Positions 1 to 13,700 of a stretch of 44,398 nt of DNA are shown in pieces. Each line of letters starts with the position of its first letter. The stretch's first letter is position 1. The position numbers and the translations under genes were made by a program. This DNA comes from Smittium mucronatum (taxonomy: Eukaryota; Kickxellomycota; Harpellomycetes; Harpellales; Legeriomycetaceae), in the NCBI GenBank assembly GCA_001953115.1, contig LSSL01004582.1:1-44398 (forward strand), read 5' to 3'. A model generated the notes under the pieces. It did not search any database and was not told where the DNA came from. It worked only from the letters and a program-made list of their open reading frames with translations.

Positions 1-560
1 TTTTTTTTCAGTTTAAGATTATTATTCTAATGTTATATTACAACAAACTATAAAAAATGGGCAGGTAGTTGTATTATAAGTAATAATAAAATGGTAAGAA
101 ATGTAGTGTTATCAATATCCAAGAGTATTCAAGAATTAAATTAGGTGCGAAGATGTATCGTAAAAATTCTACACTTGATCTTTACTCGAGGATTTTAATA
201 TGCTTTATTTAATAATGGTTCTGTATTTAAGTTCCTAGGCTCAAGGACACTTCCTTAATATCCTTTATATAAGTACTAAGTCTCTTTGTATTCAGGACTT
301 GTAATTTACTTTATTTTAGGTAAAATTAGATAACTATTGGTCTAATAACACTAGTGCTGATTTTATTCATCATGAATGAATAGATATATAAAGAAATTAT
401 TCCTTTGATTTCAATGCCAAATGTGAAATCATTTCCACATATATCACTTTACTTATTTAATGTTTATTTTTTATTGATATAAAGTCTAAATGTACTAAAA
501 ACACAGATAAAAGAAAAATAGAATCCCTTGGACACTTTTTTATGATATGTGATGCCTCTA
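1..560. other. non-coding flank, slightly GC-richer than the desert
   Basis: No open frame with coding character was found on either strand. The first bases (a T-run ending in cag) resemble a 3' splice acceptor, but the frame after it closes within 14 codons, so no exon can be supported. G/C is a little higher than in the following sequence, which may mean the tail of a neighbouring gene or an old repeat beyond the window edge. Confidence 0.4.
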
Positions 561-3500
561 AAACAGTAGAGGGTAGCATGAAATTTTTTTTTATAAATTT
601 TGGTATATTTATATCAATTTTTAAAGTAATTTACTATAAAAAAATTTTTTTTTGGGTAACTGGTTATCCTCATTGCATAAAAATATTTTTATTTATATTA
701 AGTTATTAATAGGTTTTAAAACTCTGAAAATTGTTTTGGAATTTTTAAAAATTGTTTTTGTTAGAATTTATATAATAAAAAGGTTAAAATTTAATCTTTA
801 TCTAACTAATATAAAACTTAAATTTCTGTTAAAGTTATTTAGTACTTACATTATATTATATTATTTTCTTAATGGGTTATCAAGCGGTAAAATGAAGGGG
901 AAATATAACTTATTTACATAAATAATCTCTAAAACTCTTTTGATTTTCTTAGAATAAATTGTGAAAACTCGTGTTTATAATTTAGTAATATTACACACGT
1001 ATTTCATAGAGTATATTAGTAAGCATATCTATTATAAATTTAGCATTTATAATATAAATGTTGATTTTTTATTTTATTTCGAAAAATAATTCTAATCTCT
1101 AAGAAATTATATTAAAAGAAGTGTAGAATCTCATTTTCAATTAATAATTTTATCGAAATTTTAAATATGGGTTTTAAAACTTTATTTTTGTTTAGATTTT
1201 GAATGGGAGTTCAATTAATAATATTGTTTGTTATTGAAAAAAATAATTTAATAGTTCATTTAAGATTTTGGAAAACGGTTGTAAAGCATATTTCATAATT
1301 AATTTCAAATAATTTTCATAAATAATTTAAATATAGTAATACCAAAAAAATATAGAGGCTATAAAAAATTTAATCAGCTACCTGAAAATAAAAATATGAA
1401 TTTTGGAGTTTTTATAATTTAAGAAAAAGTAATAATAAGTTATAAACCTATGAATAAATAAAAAAACGGAAATCATTCAGAAAATGGCAAATAAAACACT
1501 TTTTATGAATAAATAAATAAATTTTTAATAGCTTCACTTCTAATCTGAAATAAAATTTAAATTTAGTTTTTCAATATATCGAAATTTGTTCTTATAATTA
1601 AACTTTTTATAAGGTTTACACTTATAATATTATTTTAAAATTTATAGGTTAACTAATATTCAAATCGATATTCGTTATGATTATTTTAAATCCAAAACAT
1701 CAATTTAATTGAAATATTAAAAGGAATTAAAAAGAAGAATTTTAACTATTTTTCATATTTTCTAACATTTATATATCTTTAGGAATTATAATCAATGATA
1801 AAAAGATAATTTGGTAATACTTACTGGAATATTTCACCAGCCTTTATAATACAGCAAATGAATTCCTTGTAAAAAATGATTTTTTTAGATTTTTTTATGT
1901 TTTATGCAGATAATAAATATACATGAAAAACATAATGATTGCTTTATTAAATATTATGAATATTTTTTACAAAAACAAGTATAGATTGTATAGATCCTAT
2001 TTAATTAGCTGTGGTATATTAGTAGTTATGCTAAGAATACTTCAAAAAAAAATGACCTTCTTGGTTCATTTTATTAATTAAATTTTAATTAAAGTCCAAA
2101 AAAAAATACTCATTTTTAGATACTATATAGTTTTTCTTTACGAGCATATATAAGTTGATAATATTGATTTCTTTATAAAATAAACTGTTTTAATGATCCC
2201 CTTATCCGAGATATTCAAATTATTGTGATGCTAAGGCAGAATAAAAGAGTCCGGCGTCAAAATTTTTGTAAAATTTGTTAATTTTTTAAAATATTTATAT
2301 ATCCTATTATCGAATTTAAAAAAAAAATCATAAAAAAAATCTATAATTTAGGTTAAAAACATAAATGTTATTTTAAAAAAATTATAAAAAAACTGGGTAT
2401 GTGTCATAATAAGAATAATTGTTTTACAGGTTTAGATTTTTTTATAATTAATATTCATTGACATAAATAAATATAAATTTATTTTTATGTTTTTGAACGA
2501 AAATATTTTATATTTTTTAAAACAAATACTTGGAGGGATATCTCAACTATAACACCGTTTTTTCAGAAACCAATTAAACATTTAAAAAAAATAAATAATT
2601 GATTAATAAAGTATTCAAATTATTGGTATATTTTTAGAGTACATTCTTTGTTTTAAATTATTATTTATCTGCATAAATAAAATTTTAGTTAGAAATTGTT
2701 GTAAAAATTTGTTAATGTGAAATATACATATTTTCTTTGATAAATAATGCTTAAATATCCATTTTATCAGATTTCTTCAAAATTAAAATATTCGAAATAA
2801 CGAATTAAAAAATTAAAAAATTTTACATGATGAGACTATTCATTGAAATAATAGGTATGCTTTTTTTAAATAATTATTAAATAATCAAACTTTTCGAGGT
2901 ATAAATAAAAACTAACATAGCGAAATAATAATTTTGTTTTTGAAAATTTATGGTCTAAAAATAATCAAATAAAATTTTTGGAATTTATGATATGTATCCA
3001 TGATAGAAGAATGGTTATCTTTTACTTAAAAAATCAAGGTATTCCAAACTTTTGAATTGAAATAAATTAATATTGTGCTAATATTTAATTTTAATATTTA
3101 AAAATTTATATTTAGAAAGTTTTTTTCAGAAATCATAATAAAAAATTTTTTTTATTCGAAATTTTTATTTATGATGTACAACTATCACAATTATTCAATT
3201 TTTTTTTATTATTAAAAAATATATTAAACAATTTTAATATTTTTGAATAGCAGATTTATTTTACTTATTCAATTAAATTTATATTATATGATAGATCAAT
3301 GGAATAAAAATCAATATTTAAACTAACAAAAAAAATTCATTTATTTTAATTTATTTCGTATTTTTGTTATATAATTTTATTTTATTTTGATAAATATACT
3401 ATTTAATCCAAATAGACATATATTTGAACTTTTCAAATCATATTATATTAAAATCGTTTTTAATAAATATTAATCATTTCAATAAAAAGATTGTTATGGG

Positions 3501-6500
3501 TTGATATTTGAAATAATTCTAATGGATCTTTTTTAAAAAAGCTAATTATTTTATTTTAAAATATCATATTATTTCAAATATAAATATAAATAATAGGATG
3601 AATTAATTATTTTAAATTATATAATTGATCAAAATTAAAAATAGATAAGAGAAATTTGAATTAGAAATACATTAAAAACTGTATATAATAAAGAGAAATT
3701 TTTTTTTACTCAGTCGATATTTTTATTCATGATGAGTAAAAAGAGTTGGTAAATAGGATATAAATTTATAAATAAAAGTTTAAAAAAATCTTTTTTTAAA
3801 ATTCCAGATTAAAAATAACAAAAAAATATTTAGATATTTTCATTTTAATACTGCTATCATCTCGATTTAGTAAAGCTAAAAATCCCCTGTACATCAAAAA
3901 AGCATCCATTTTTAAAAAAATATGAATTCATTGTTATTAAAAATCTAATTTATATGATTTTACTGGCAGTTATATTATAATTTATATAATATATTTTGAT
4001 TTTTTTTCATAATTTATATTTATGTAAATAAAATGGCAATTTAATAACAATCAGTAATAATAATACTAATAAAGTTTTTTTTTCAATCCTTTTTTAACTA
4101 TAATTAATGTATATATATTCATAAAAAGGAACTAAATTTTTCTATATTTTATATATAAATCATATTTTGGAAAAAAGTCTAAATCTATTTTTCAAAAAAA
4201 TCATTAGGTTTCTGGTTTACCTCTTATAAAAGTTTTTAAACGTAATATTTAGATTATTGTAGATTAAATTGATGAAATCAATATTAGTTTTAAATAAAAT
4301 AAAGATTTTTAGTATACATTTCTTGTTAAGCTTCAAAGTATTTATTATTATACACAATTCATAATAAAACTAATAAAAATACTTTTTTTAAATGGTTTTT
4401 TTTGAAAATATATTGAACTCAATTCAGAAAGTATCAAAAAAATTTCTAATAATTATTCTTTTCAATTAATTAATTTGAAATTAGTCAGATAAATAAAAAA
4501 TTCTGAAGAATCATTCATATAAAAATTTAATTTTAAAAATTATTTTATAGAAAAAATATTTTTCAATTTAAGATTAAATATCATAGATATTTTTAGTTTA
4601 GATTTTAAATCTCAGTGGAATTTTTTTAATAAATTTATTGTATCAAAGCTATGAAAATGACCTCAAATTTTTTATTATATTTTTGGTTAAATATATTTTT
4701 ATTTTTAATATTATTATGTAGATTAAATTTAACATCTAATAAAATTTCAGAATTCAGATCGATTTTTATTTTTTAAATACGTCAAAATTAATAGAATTTT
4801 TATATTCTAATTAGTTAAAATTGAAGTACCGTGTTTTAAAACTATAAATACATCTTTTTTATGATTATCAAATATTAATTGTCTATAATAATATCTTTTA
4901 ATATTTATTTAAATGAAATAATTTTATAAAAATTAATAAAATTACTTTTAATTTGCAAAATAAGAACCAGAATAAAATAAATGAATATCCAAGGGATTTA
5001 TTTTTTTCAGTATTCATCATAGCTAGACCTTTATCGAAATATTCTGAAAACTCTCTTCTGTAATCAAACTCTATAAGAAGCACATAAATATAAATATAAT
5101 ATAATATACTGATTTATGGTTAAACTTTATTCCTTGTATCACGAAAATTGTGAAACAGAAAAACGCCATAAAAAATTTGGAATATAACACATTTTTAAAA
5201 AAGCTTTGGGAAATCATTAATAATTTAAATTTAAAGAGCGCAATAATAATTAGTACCAAATAAAATTTGATATCAGAAATAAATCGATTTGATTTATCAT
5301 TTAATTTTCACACACTTATACGCATGATATTGATGAGAAATTTTTATTATTTGAGTTAAAAAAAATTTTTTGGGGGAAATTTAATGAGAGGACATTTTAT
5401 TTAAAACTGATCTTCAGAAATTAATATACACGTTTTTAATTTATTTTTTTCCCAAAGATTTTCTTAAATATTCTCATCAAAAAGTGATGTGTTTATTGCA
5501 TGAAAATATATATCTAAACATAAAAATATTAAGAAAAAAAAATTCACTATAAAAGCAATAGATGATATTCATTGGTAAAGATATTTGATTTATGTTTTAA
5601 AATTAAATGGAGATTTCATATTAATCCATATTCCAATTATGAATTTATCGAAAATACATTTTAATATAGTTAATTATATGTTTAAATTTGAAATATTTTT
5701 TTCCATATATTTAAACTAAACAAATATATTAAATCTATATTATGATTTAAACAATGTTGCATAAATGGACCATTTAAATTTTCTCAGTTCAGATAAATAG
5801 AAAAAAATTCTTTTTTATCTCAGTAAAGTGAAATTTTTAAGAAAATTTCTTTAAAATTTAGATACATATAAGAAAGTTTATCCATCACATATTTACAATT
5901 ACTTTTTAGGATATTTTTCGTTTATTTAATAATAAAAATATATCCTAATCCAAAAATAATTTTATTTTTTAGCTAATTATATGAAAATTATTGTAGATAA
6001 AAAACATTTTTTTATTTCTATTATTGTCTATATTGCAATTTGTGATTTTTCAAAAGATGAATTTTAGTTATGAATCTGAAAAGTTTTACTTGTATCAATT
6101 ATTGGATTTTTTAAAAATAGATAAATGGACTTTAGCTGTAAAAAAATTTTATAAAAAAAGTAATCTAAATTTTTTGTTTAGTATGATATATAAAATTATA
6201 AACTATCTAACTAAAATACATCACATGGCATTGATTACAGAAAATAAAGTAAATTATTTATGAATATTAATAGTTTAATCAGTTTAAATAAAAACTAAGA
6301 ATTTTCAATATTTTCAAGAATATGAAAATTAAGAATTCCTCTCTAAAATAATTTTTTACAAGTTAAAATAGTTTATATTTCGATATATTTTCGTTTTATA
6401 AGTTGAATTTTCAATTATAATTTTAATGAGTAATGATGATTTTTGAAACTATTTAATAAAAGGTAAATATTACAAGTAATCAATAGTTAACGGATTAATT

Positions 6501-9500
6501 TTTTATGAAGTTTATTTTTCTATTTATAAGAAATTAGAGTGTGTATTACTCATTAAAGGGGCTTATAAATTTATTTATTTATTTTATTTTTAATTATAAA
6601 ATAACAAAACGGAATATTGAAAAATTTAAATTATGTATTAGAAAAATTTTCCGATAATTTTTTAATAGATGTTATATTAATTTATTTATTTTTAAACTAA
6701 AAAGATATAAATTCCAGATTTTGATTGAATAACATTTATTTTACAGATAAAAATCAATTAACAAAAAAGAGAATTTGTAAGATCGAAAAATTTTATGATA
6801 ATTTCTTTTTTTTGAAAACTAAATTCATTTGTTCGTATTCGAAATATTTAAATTGTAAATCAAATTTCATAATTGAATTTTCGAAAAAAATCATCTTTTC
6901 TAACGATTTTTTTAAAAAAAATTGTAAGAAAATATAAAACCTAAGGTAAAAAAAATTCCTATGTTTACTTTTATATTTTTTTAATCATAGGGAAAATCCT
7001 ATATATTAAAATCAAAAGCTAATAAAAAATAGAAAAAGATCTAAAAATTTACAATGAAGGAAAGAAAAAAAAATCATTAAACTTTATCCAAAAAAAATAA
7101 AATTATATGGAAAAAGAAGAGAATAATTTAGAATAAAATTTAGCAAAATAATTTTCAAACCTAAAAAAAAAATTCAAACAAAAATTACAAGTTTCTGAAA
7201 AATAATTTAAAAAGCAGGTGAAATAAAATAATATTATAAAATTTTCACGTTAATAATAATATCAATTTGCGTAATCTATTATATCTATAATATTTGTATA
7301 TTCTATGTATAATTCATTTAAAAAAAAATTCTTTATTCATTTATCTGAATAATTATAAAATTAAAGTTTGAGTTAATTATATTAGGTAACACAAAAAAAA
7401 ATTAATTAATAAAAAAATTAATTTTAAATAATTTATGATCTTGTTAAATTTACAAAAAAAATTTATTAGATATTGATTAATTTGATATTAGAGGGCATTA
7501 TTAAAAATAATAAATAAATCGTTTTAATTATTAATTTTTATAAAAAATCTATCAAATATTTTAAAATTCAAACTAAGATGGATTTTTATAAAATCAAGAC
7601 AAAATATAGAATGATATGATACTATTATTAAACTCCGATAAATCAATTATGGGTCCTAAATATTTCTTTATTTTTTTTATATTATAGAAAAATTGCTTTT
7701 GATGTATTTTAAAATTAGAGAAAATATATTTTCTTAGGTTCCTATAAACCCTAAGTTTTTATTAAAACAAATTGTGGATGATATAACAATTTTTAACAGG
7801 AAAAATAATCTCCTTCATATAAATCTAGCAAAATGGTTGAAAATTTACAAAATTTTAGAATCATTGTATCTATATTGCTGAATAATAATTATCAGAAAAG
7901 GGTTTTGATGGAACATATTTAAAATTTTTATTATTATATTATAATTAATATCTTTTTATTATCATATTTTATTAAATTTTAAATATTTTATAAATGAAAT
8001 AACATATTTAGGTCGAATTCTTAATATTACATAGTTTTGATTTTATTTTTGATTTTAATGTAGGTGAAATTTATATATCTTATATAATACAAATAGATAC
8101 AAATTCTGAGGATTTTCAAAATTTGATAGCTAAATTTTCAGTTAAATTTATCAAAAATCTGCATTTATTATCTTTTAAAAAACATTTTATTATATTTGAC
8201 CAAAAAAATTCTCGGATTAAGTTGACTATTAGGAAAAGGTAATTATAATGGGGGATTTTTTTGCTTTAATCTTATAATATTTTTTCCAAAAAAATATTTC
8301 TCCGTAATTTTTATAATAAAGCATACATAATTAACATTAAAATTCATGATTTAAAATATATGGAAAAACTATTACAGAAAATTCAGTAATATTTTTTTAT
8401 TGCTTAATATAAAAATATTAATAAAAACAAATAAAATGGAAGGAAAAAAAAAAATTTTAATTTTAAATTCTTATTATGATTCAATTTTTTATGAAATAAA
8501 AAATAATCACTATAATAATATTTTAGTATAGATAGGTTAAATAATTTGTTGAATAATCTCTTTTTTTTAATTTTTTCTAGGTCCAAAATAGATTAATTAA
8601 AATAAAAAAAAATTAGGAAATTTGAACTTTGTATAAGGTGCTTAATAATTTAGTGAAAACTATAAAAATATTCATTGTAATTACCAAAAAAGAAGAAAGA
8701 TAATTTTCAATTCTTTTTTTTCTAATATATCAGATTTAATTTTATTAGTAAATTAATTGCTTATTTGAATGAATTATTCTATATTTTGTTCATCTTATAT
8801 TCAAAAATATACTGAAAATCAAATTTTACACATTAATAAAAGAAAAAAATTATTAGAAATTATTTAATATAAAAAATGAAATTTTATGAATAGATTTTCT
8901 TATGTAAAAATTAATTAAAATTAATTTTTCAATTATCCATGTTTTTATAATTTTTTAAATTGAAGAGGTAAGTAGTTTAAAATCTATATAATCAATAGAC
9001 ACTATGATTATTTTTCTATTTACAGTCATTAGAAACAAAATATATTCCATTGAAACAAATTATATAATAAAATTATTTCAAAACAATACAAAAATTAAAC
9101 TTTTAATATTAAAGTTCTGAAAAATATTTAAATAGATTTAATTACATTGAATAAATATTTAAAAAAAAACATCCGCTACATTATAAGTTCAGAATTTTAT
9201 TTCAAAATTTTATTCCTGAGAATAAATAACTGATTATATAATTCAATTCAATTGAATTCAATATATTCAATATTCAATAGGTAATATGTAAGTAATTTCA
9301 TCTTTTTTTTCGCTAATTTGGGATACAGAAAAAAAAAGTTTTAATGTGTTTTATTGTTTATGTTTATTCGAATGCATAAAAAAAAAGACTACTACTTTTT
9401 TGAGATTTTTTTATAGTATAAAAAAATAATAATAATAATTTATATTAAAAAAGAAAAAAAATTATGTTCGATAAATTTCTATTTTTATTTACATGGTATT

Positions 9501-10259
9501 TGATCAAATTATAATTTATTTATAAAATATTAGATATTTTACCATAATTGTTTGCTTATAAAGAAGATAGCCTCCAATTAAAAAATAACCTCCTTGATTA
9601 TCTTAAAAACACGATATATTTATTTAATATGTGTCTATTGTTGGTTATTAGTCATTTTTTTCGAAATATTAGTGGTATATTTAAAAACCGAAATACTTAT
9701 ACAGTAATTAATCGGTTTTTAATTAACGTAATTCAAAATAAGTATTAACTCGTGTAATTAATTGATAAAATAAAATTTGGCTAAAACTTAATGGATTAAT
9801 TAAATTGAGTTTGTATTGTTAATAACCCTTTAAATTATATAATATAATTATCATTATATCGAGATTGGTTCATTTATTTGATTAAGGGATTAAATTTCGA
9901 ACATTATTTGCTAATTAATATATATAAAACTATACAAATTGTGAATTTAGATAATGAGTTGCAATTTATTAGACACTCTAGCTTAACCAAACTTTAATCA
10001 GAAATAAAATCGCAAATTTTAATCGTTTAGCTTAAAGCTGTAATATCTTTTAATACTCTACAGCCAGCTAGAAAATATCTTTAATTATTTGTTTTATAAA
10101 ATTTCTCATTAAAATAGTCTCTATAATTAGCTTATTTTCCTAAAATTTTGGATTGAAAGAATCTATTTATCGTTTAAAACCTAAATCAATTTTTTCAACT
10201 TGAGACTCTTATAAAGGAGGGTAATTTTAAATTTAAATTTTGAAATTTTTATATTATGA
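561..10259. other. AT-rich gene desert (left)
   Basis: About 9.7 kb of A/T homopolymer runs and short palindromes without a credible gene. Positions 4141-4200 contain 8 G/C of 60. Open frames at 652-921 (TTG start), 6024-6263 and others lack any recognisable motif and are within chance expectation at this composition. One small GC-richer scrap (about 2215-2275) encodes a basic stretch (LRQNKRVRRQNFCKIC) before a stop, too short to call. A palindromic attcaatt-type low-complexity tract lies at about 9241-9280. Confidence 0.6.
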
Positions 10260-10313
10260 AACTGTGATGCTATATAAAAAGGAATAGATACAAGGTAAGC
10301 GCATATATCCTAA

Positions 10314-10502
10314 ATAAAAAAGTGGTGCGAAAGGGAATCTATAAAAGTTAACACTGAGTTTATGGATCCAGAAATAAATAAAAAAATATTTTATTATTAC
10401 TCCAATTATATTCAAGAGAAAATAAGGCAAGAGCTGAATCGTACCATGATAAAAGTAAAAAAATTAATTATATTTGAATTAATGATAATTTTTTTTTGGT
10501 GA
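10314..10502 (+). pseudogene. possible coding relic, unrecognised
   Basis: An open frame runs from just after a TAA (10311-10313) to a TGA (10500-10502), with an ATG at 10362. It reads EFMDPEINKKIF followed by YIQEKIRQELNRTMIK before becoming AT-rich. The composition, with W, C, R, E, Q and P residues, is unlike the I/K/N/F/L/Y products of the surrounding desert, and the local G/C is raised from about 10260 to 10460. I do not recognise the family. No partner exons were found. It could be a single decayed exon or transposon scrap, or chance. Confidence 0.2.
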
Positions 10503-10720
10503 AATAACGAACAGTAGTTAGAATATAAAATTTATCAGCCATGCTTACTTCAAAGTTTATTTAAATATTTCAAGTCCTATTGATCATAAATGTCTTTCAT
10601 TTTATTGCAAATTCTGACATTAGACCAGAAACTATTTTATATTATGGGTTTATTCAATGCTTATTGCCAATTTTTGTAGGAAATATATTCAAACATGAGT
10701 AAGGAAAGAAATTACCACTA

Positions 10721-13700
10721 AAGATAGTTAGTTTGAAAATATAAAACTATTTATACTAATTTTTTTTTGGATAAAATTCTAAATTCAATTAACATTTAAT
10801 AAATCAAATAATGATTTTGATTAAGCAGGTGTGTTTTAGATATAAATCTAACCAATAAGAAATTTCTCAAATATTTAAATTTAAATTTTATTAATTTTTT
10901 TTTACTCGAGATTTGTTTTTCGAATGTTTATAAAATTATTAAACTAAGAAATTTGATAATATTCAGTGTTTTTATTTTAGAATCAAAAATTAGCTAATTA
11001 TCTAACATTAAAAAATAAATATTTTAAAATTATTTTTTAAAGGTTTGTTAAGATATTATGAGACACGTTTATTTAAATTGAATGGTTTTATCTTTAAAGG
11101 CACACTATTGCGATAAAATATCAATTAAATTAAATTTTCAAATTCCGTATTTTGATCAATTAAATTCCAAATAATAAGAAATAATTAATATTATTGCTTA
11201 ATAGACTCATTTTGAAAAAAAAATATTTCAATTCTATTTTTATAAATTCTTTGAAATATGTTAACTTGAAAAATAATTAGAATTTTAAAGTTTAATTAAG
11301 GAAATTTTTGATTTAAAAAAGTAAATAATTGACTTATAAGTCCTTGATTTAAAAAAAAAATCTAATATACACAAAATTATGCATTTATAATAAATTCTAT
11401 TTTAAAATATAGATGAAAATATTATCAAAGTAAAAACCCATATTTTCTCAAATAGTTGTAAAAATAATAAAAATAATAACTAATATATTTAAAATTCAAA
11501 TATAATTTATTAAATGCTGATATATTTGAATAGAAATAATTAAATATCAAAAAAAAATGTATACTCTGTGCTGGTAGAAGTTTATATTATAAATTTGTAT
11601 TAATAAATAGTCAACCTGATAATATCTAATCATTAGAACATGTTTATTCCAAACAACAATCTTTGTTCCATCTAATCAAAATATATCAAACGGTTTTATA
11701 AATTCTTAAGAAAGTAATGATATTATAAAAATATTAATTTTGAAGTTAGGGTGTTGTTGTAATGAGAATTCAATTTCATCTTGTTAAATTCATGAATTTT
11801 CAAATAGTGAGTATTTTAAATTATCAAATTAATACAAGATAAATTTAAATTAATGATTTTATTAATTAATAGTCTTGAAATGAAATTTTATTTATATAAT
11901 AAGTATTTATTTGATAAAATTTGAAATATGATTTTTTATACACATTTATAAATTAAAATATGAAATTAATAAAATAGTCCAATATTTATAAATAACGGTT
12001 TATTTAAAAAGCAGTAATTTAAATGTGTTAATGATGGTTATTTTATAAAAATTTGAAAAAATATTAATTTTTCAATATAATTCGTACAATAAAAATATAA
12101 ATTAAGAAACATTTTAAATATTTTTTACTATATAAAACTATCAAAAATTGTATTTCGATGATCTCCAAAAACCAAATTATTAATTTTTGAAAATTTCGAT
12201 GCGCTCATTTAAACGTTATATAAAAATAATAGTTTATTATAAATAATATTTGTTTTATTAAAACGAAATTCAAGAGTTTTATTAAATTTAGAGTACAATT
12301 TGTTTAAAAATAAAAACTAGTTAGGCATTAAAAATAAAAAAAAGTAGATTGAAAGAGTATTTATATTTTATTTATAATTTTCATAAGTTTATTATAAAAA
12401 AATAATGACTTTTTATATAGTATTTTTTATTTTATTAAACTAGTAGTTCAGTAAAAAAATATTTAATTCAATAATGGGAGAAGAATATTTAAATTTTTGA
12501 TATCCATCAAAATTTAAATATATATTTCAATGGTTTATTTAAGCTGAATTTATGATATTAATTGATTTTTTATTATATATTCGCTTTTTTATTTTCATTT
12601 TTAGTAAAAAAAGATTAGATCTTGATAAAATTATTTGATAGTATCCCTTTTTAAATTAGCAATAAACTATAAATACCAAGTCCCAAGAATATAATTTTTA
12701 ATTTAATATAAAGCTTTCAATAAATTTCTTTAATCTTAGTATTATAAAATAAATTGTAGAAAAGTATGTGTAATTTTTTATGAAAATATAAAATATAAAA
12801 TAATATTTCTTATGAATAAAAGATTTCATTATTTTAATGATATTAATCAATTCATTTAATAAATTTTTATATAAAAGACTATGTTTTTAATTTCAAAAAA
12901 AATTATTTTATTTATTTTATTTATTTTATTTTATATTTCTGTCTTTTTATTGTTATTGCTGATCTTTGAATAAATAAAGTAATGGAGGTAAGGACTTTTT
13001 TATATAATGATTTTGACATTTCTTTACTTTTATTATACTAATATAAACTAAAAAAGAGTTTATTTTGTACCTATAAAATTAAAGAGCCCAAATTTTTTGA
13101 ATTTTATCATTAAAATAAAATTTGTGATAAAAATCGCATGCTAAGTCCTTTCGTTCAACGTAAAATAAATTTGAAAGGGCGTATTTTCTTTTCGAAACAG
13201 TTTAAATTTAAAAAAAATGTATATTTTTGCCCATTTTAAATAATATAGAAAAAAATTTTCTCAAAGGGAAGAATTTATAAATTTAAATTAATTCCGTAAA
13301 ATTAAGTCGATTCTTTGATTGGTTTATTTTTTTAAAAAATATAAATTTTATTTAAAAATTTTATGTTTATATCTGAATAATCTGAATATTTTAATTGATG
13401 AATACTCACAGTAACAAATTTTTGAAAAAATATATTATCTTTTAAATAACGAAATTAAAACCAAATTAAATATCATAAAATCTATTTTTTCAATTGAAAA
13501 TAATAGAAAAAATTCACGAAATTCATCATTAATTATCAAATTTTCTTGTAAAAAATGAATGAAATCAAATGAATAATAGGTTAATATTCTTCATTATCAC
13601 AAAGTTATTTTACCGAAAATTTTCCAATAACATAAAATTCATTTATAGAGAGCTGTAAGGAAATTTTTAAAGATAAATAAATGTAAAATGTTTTTTAAAA

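Noticed and set aside
1..12. Splice-acceptor-like T-run ending in cag at the window edge
   Set aside because: Following frames close quickly and no coding character is seen; such T-runs are common here.
652..921. 89-codon open frame, + strand
   Set aside because: TTG start, low-complexity I/K/L/F product, no motif; desert composition.
6024..6263. 79-codon open frame, + strand
   Set aside because: Starts with TTG, has pure desert composition, and a couple of frames of this length are expected by chance in the window.
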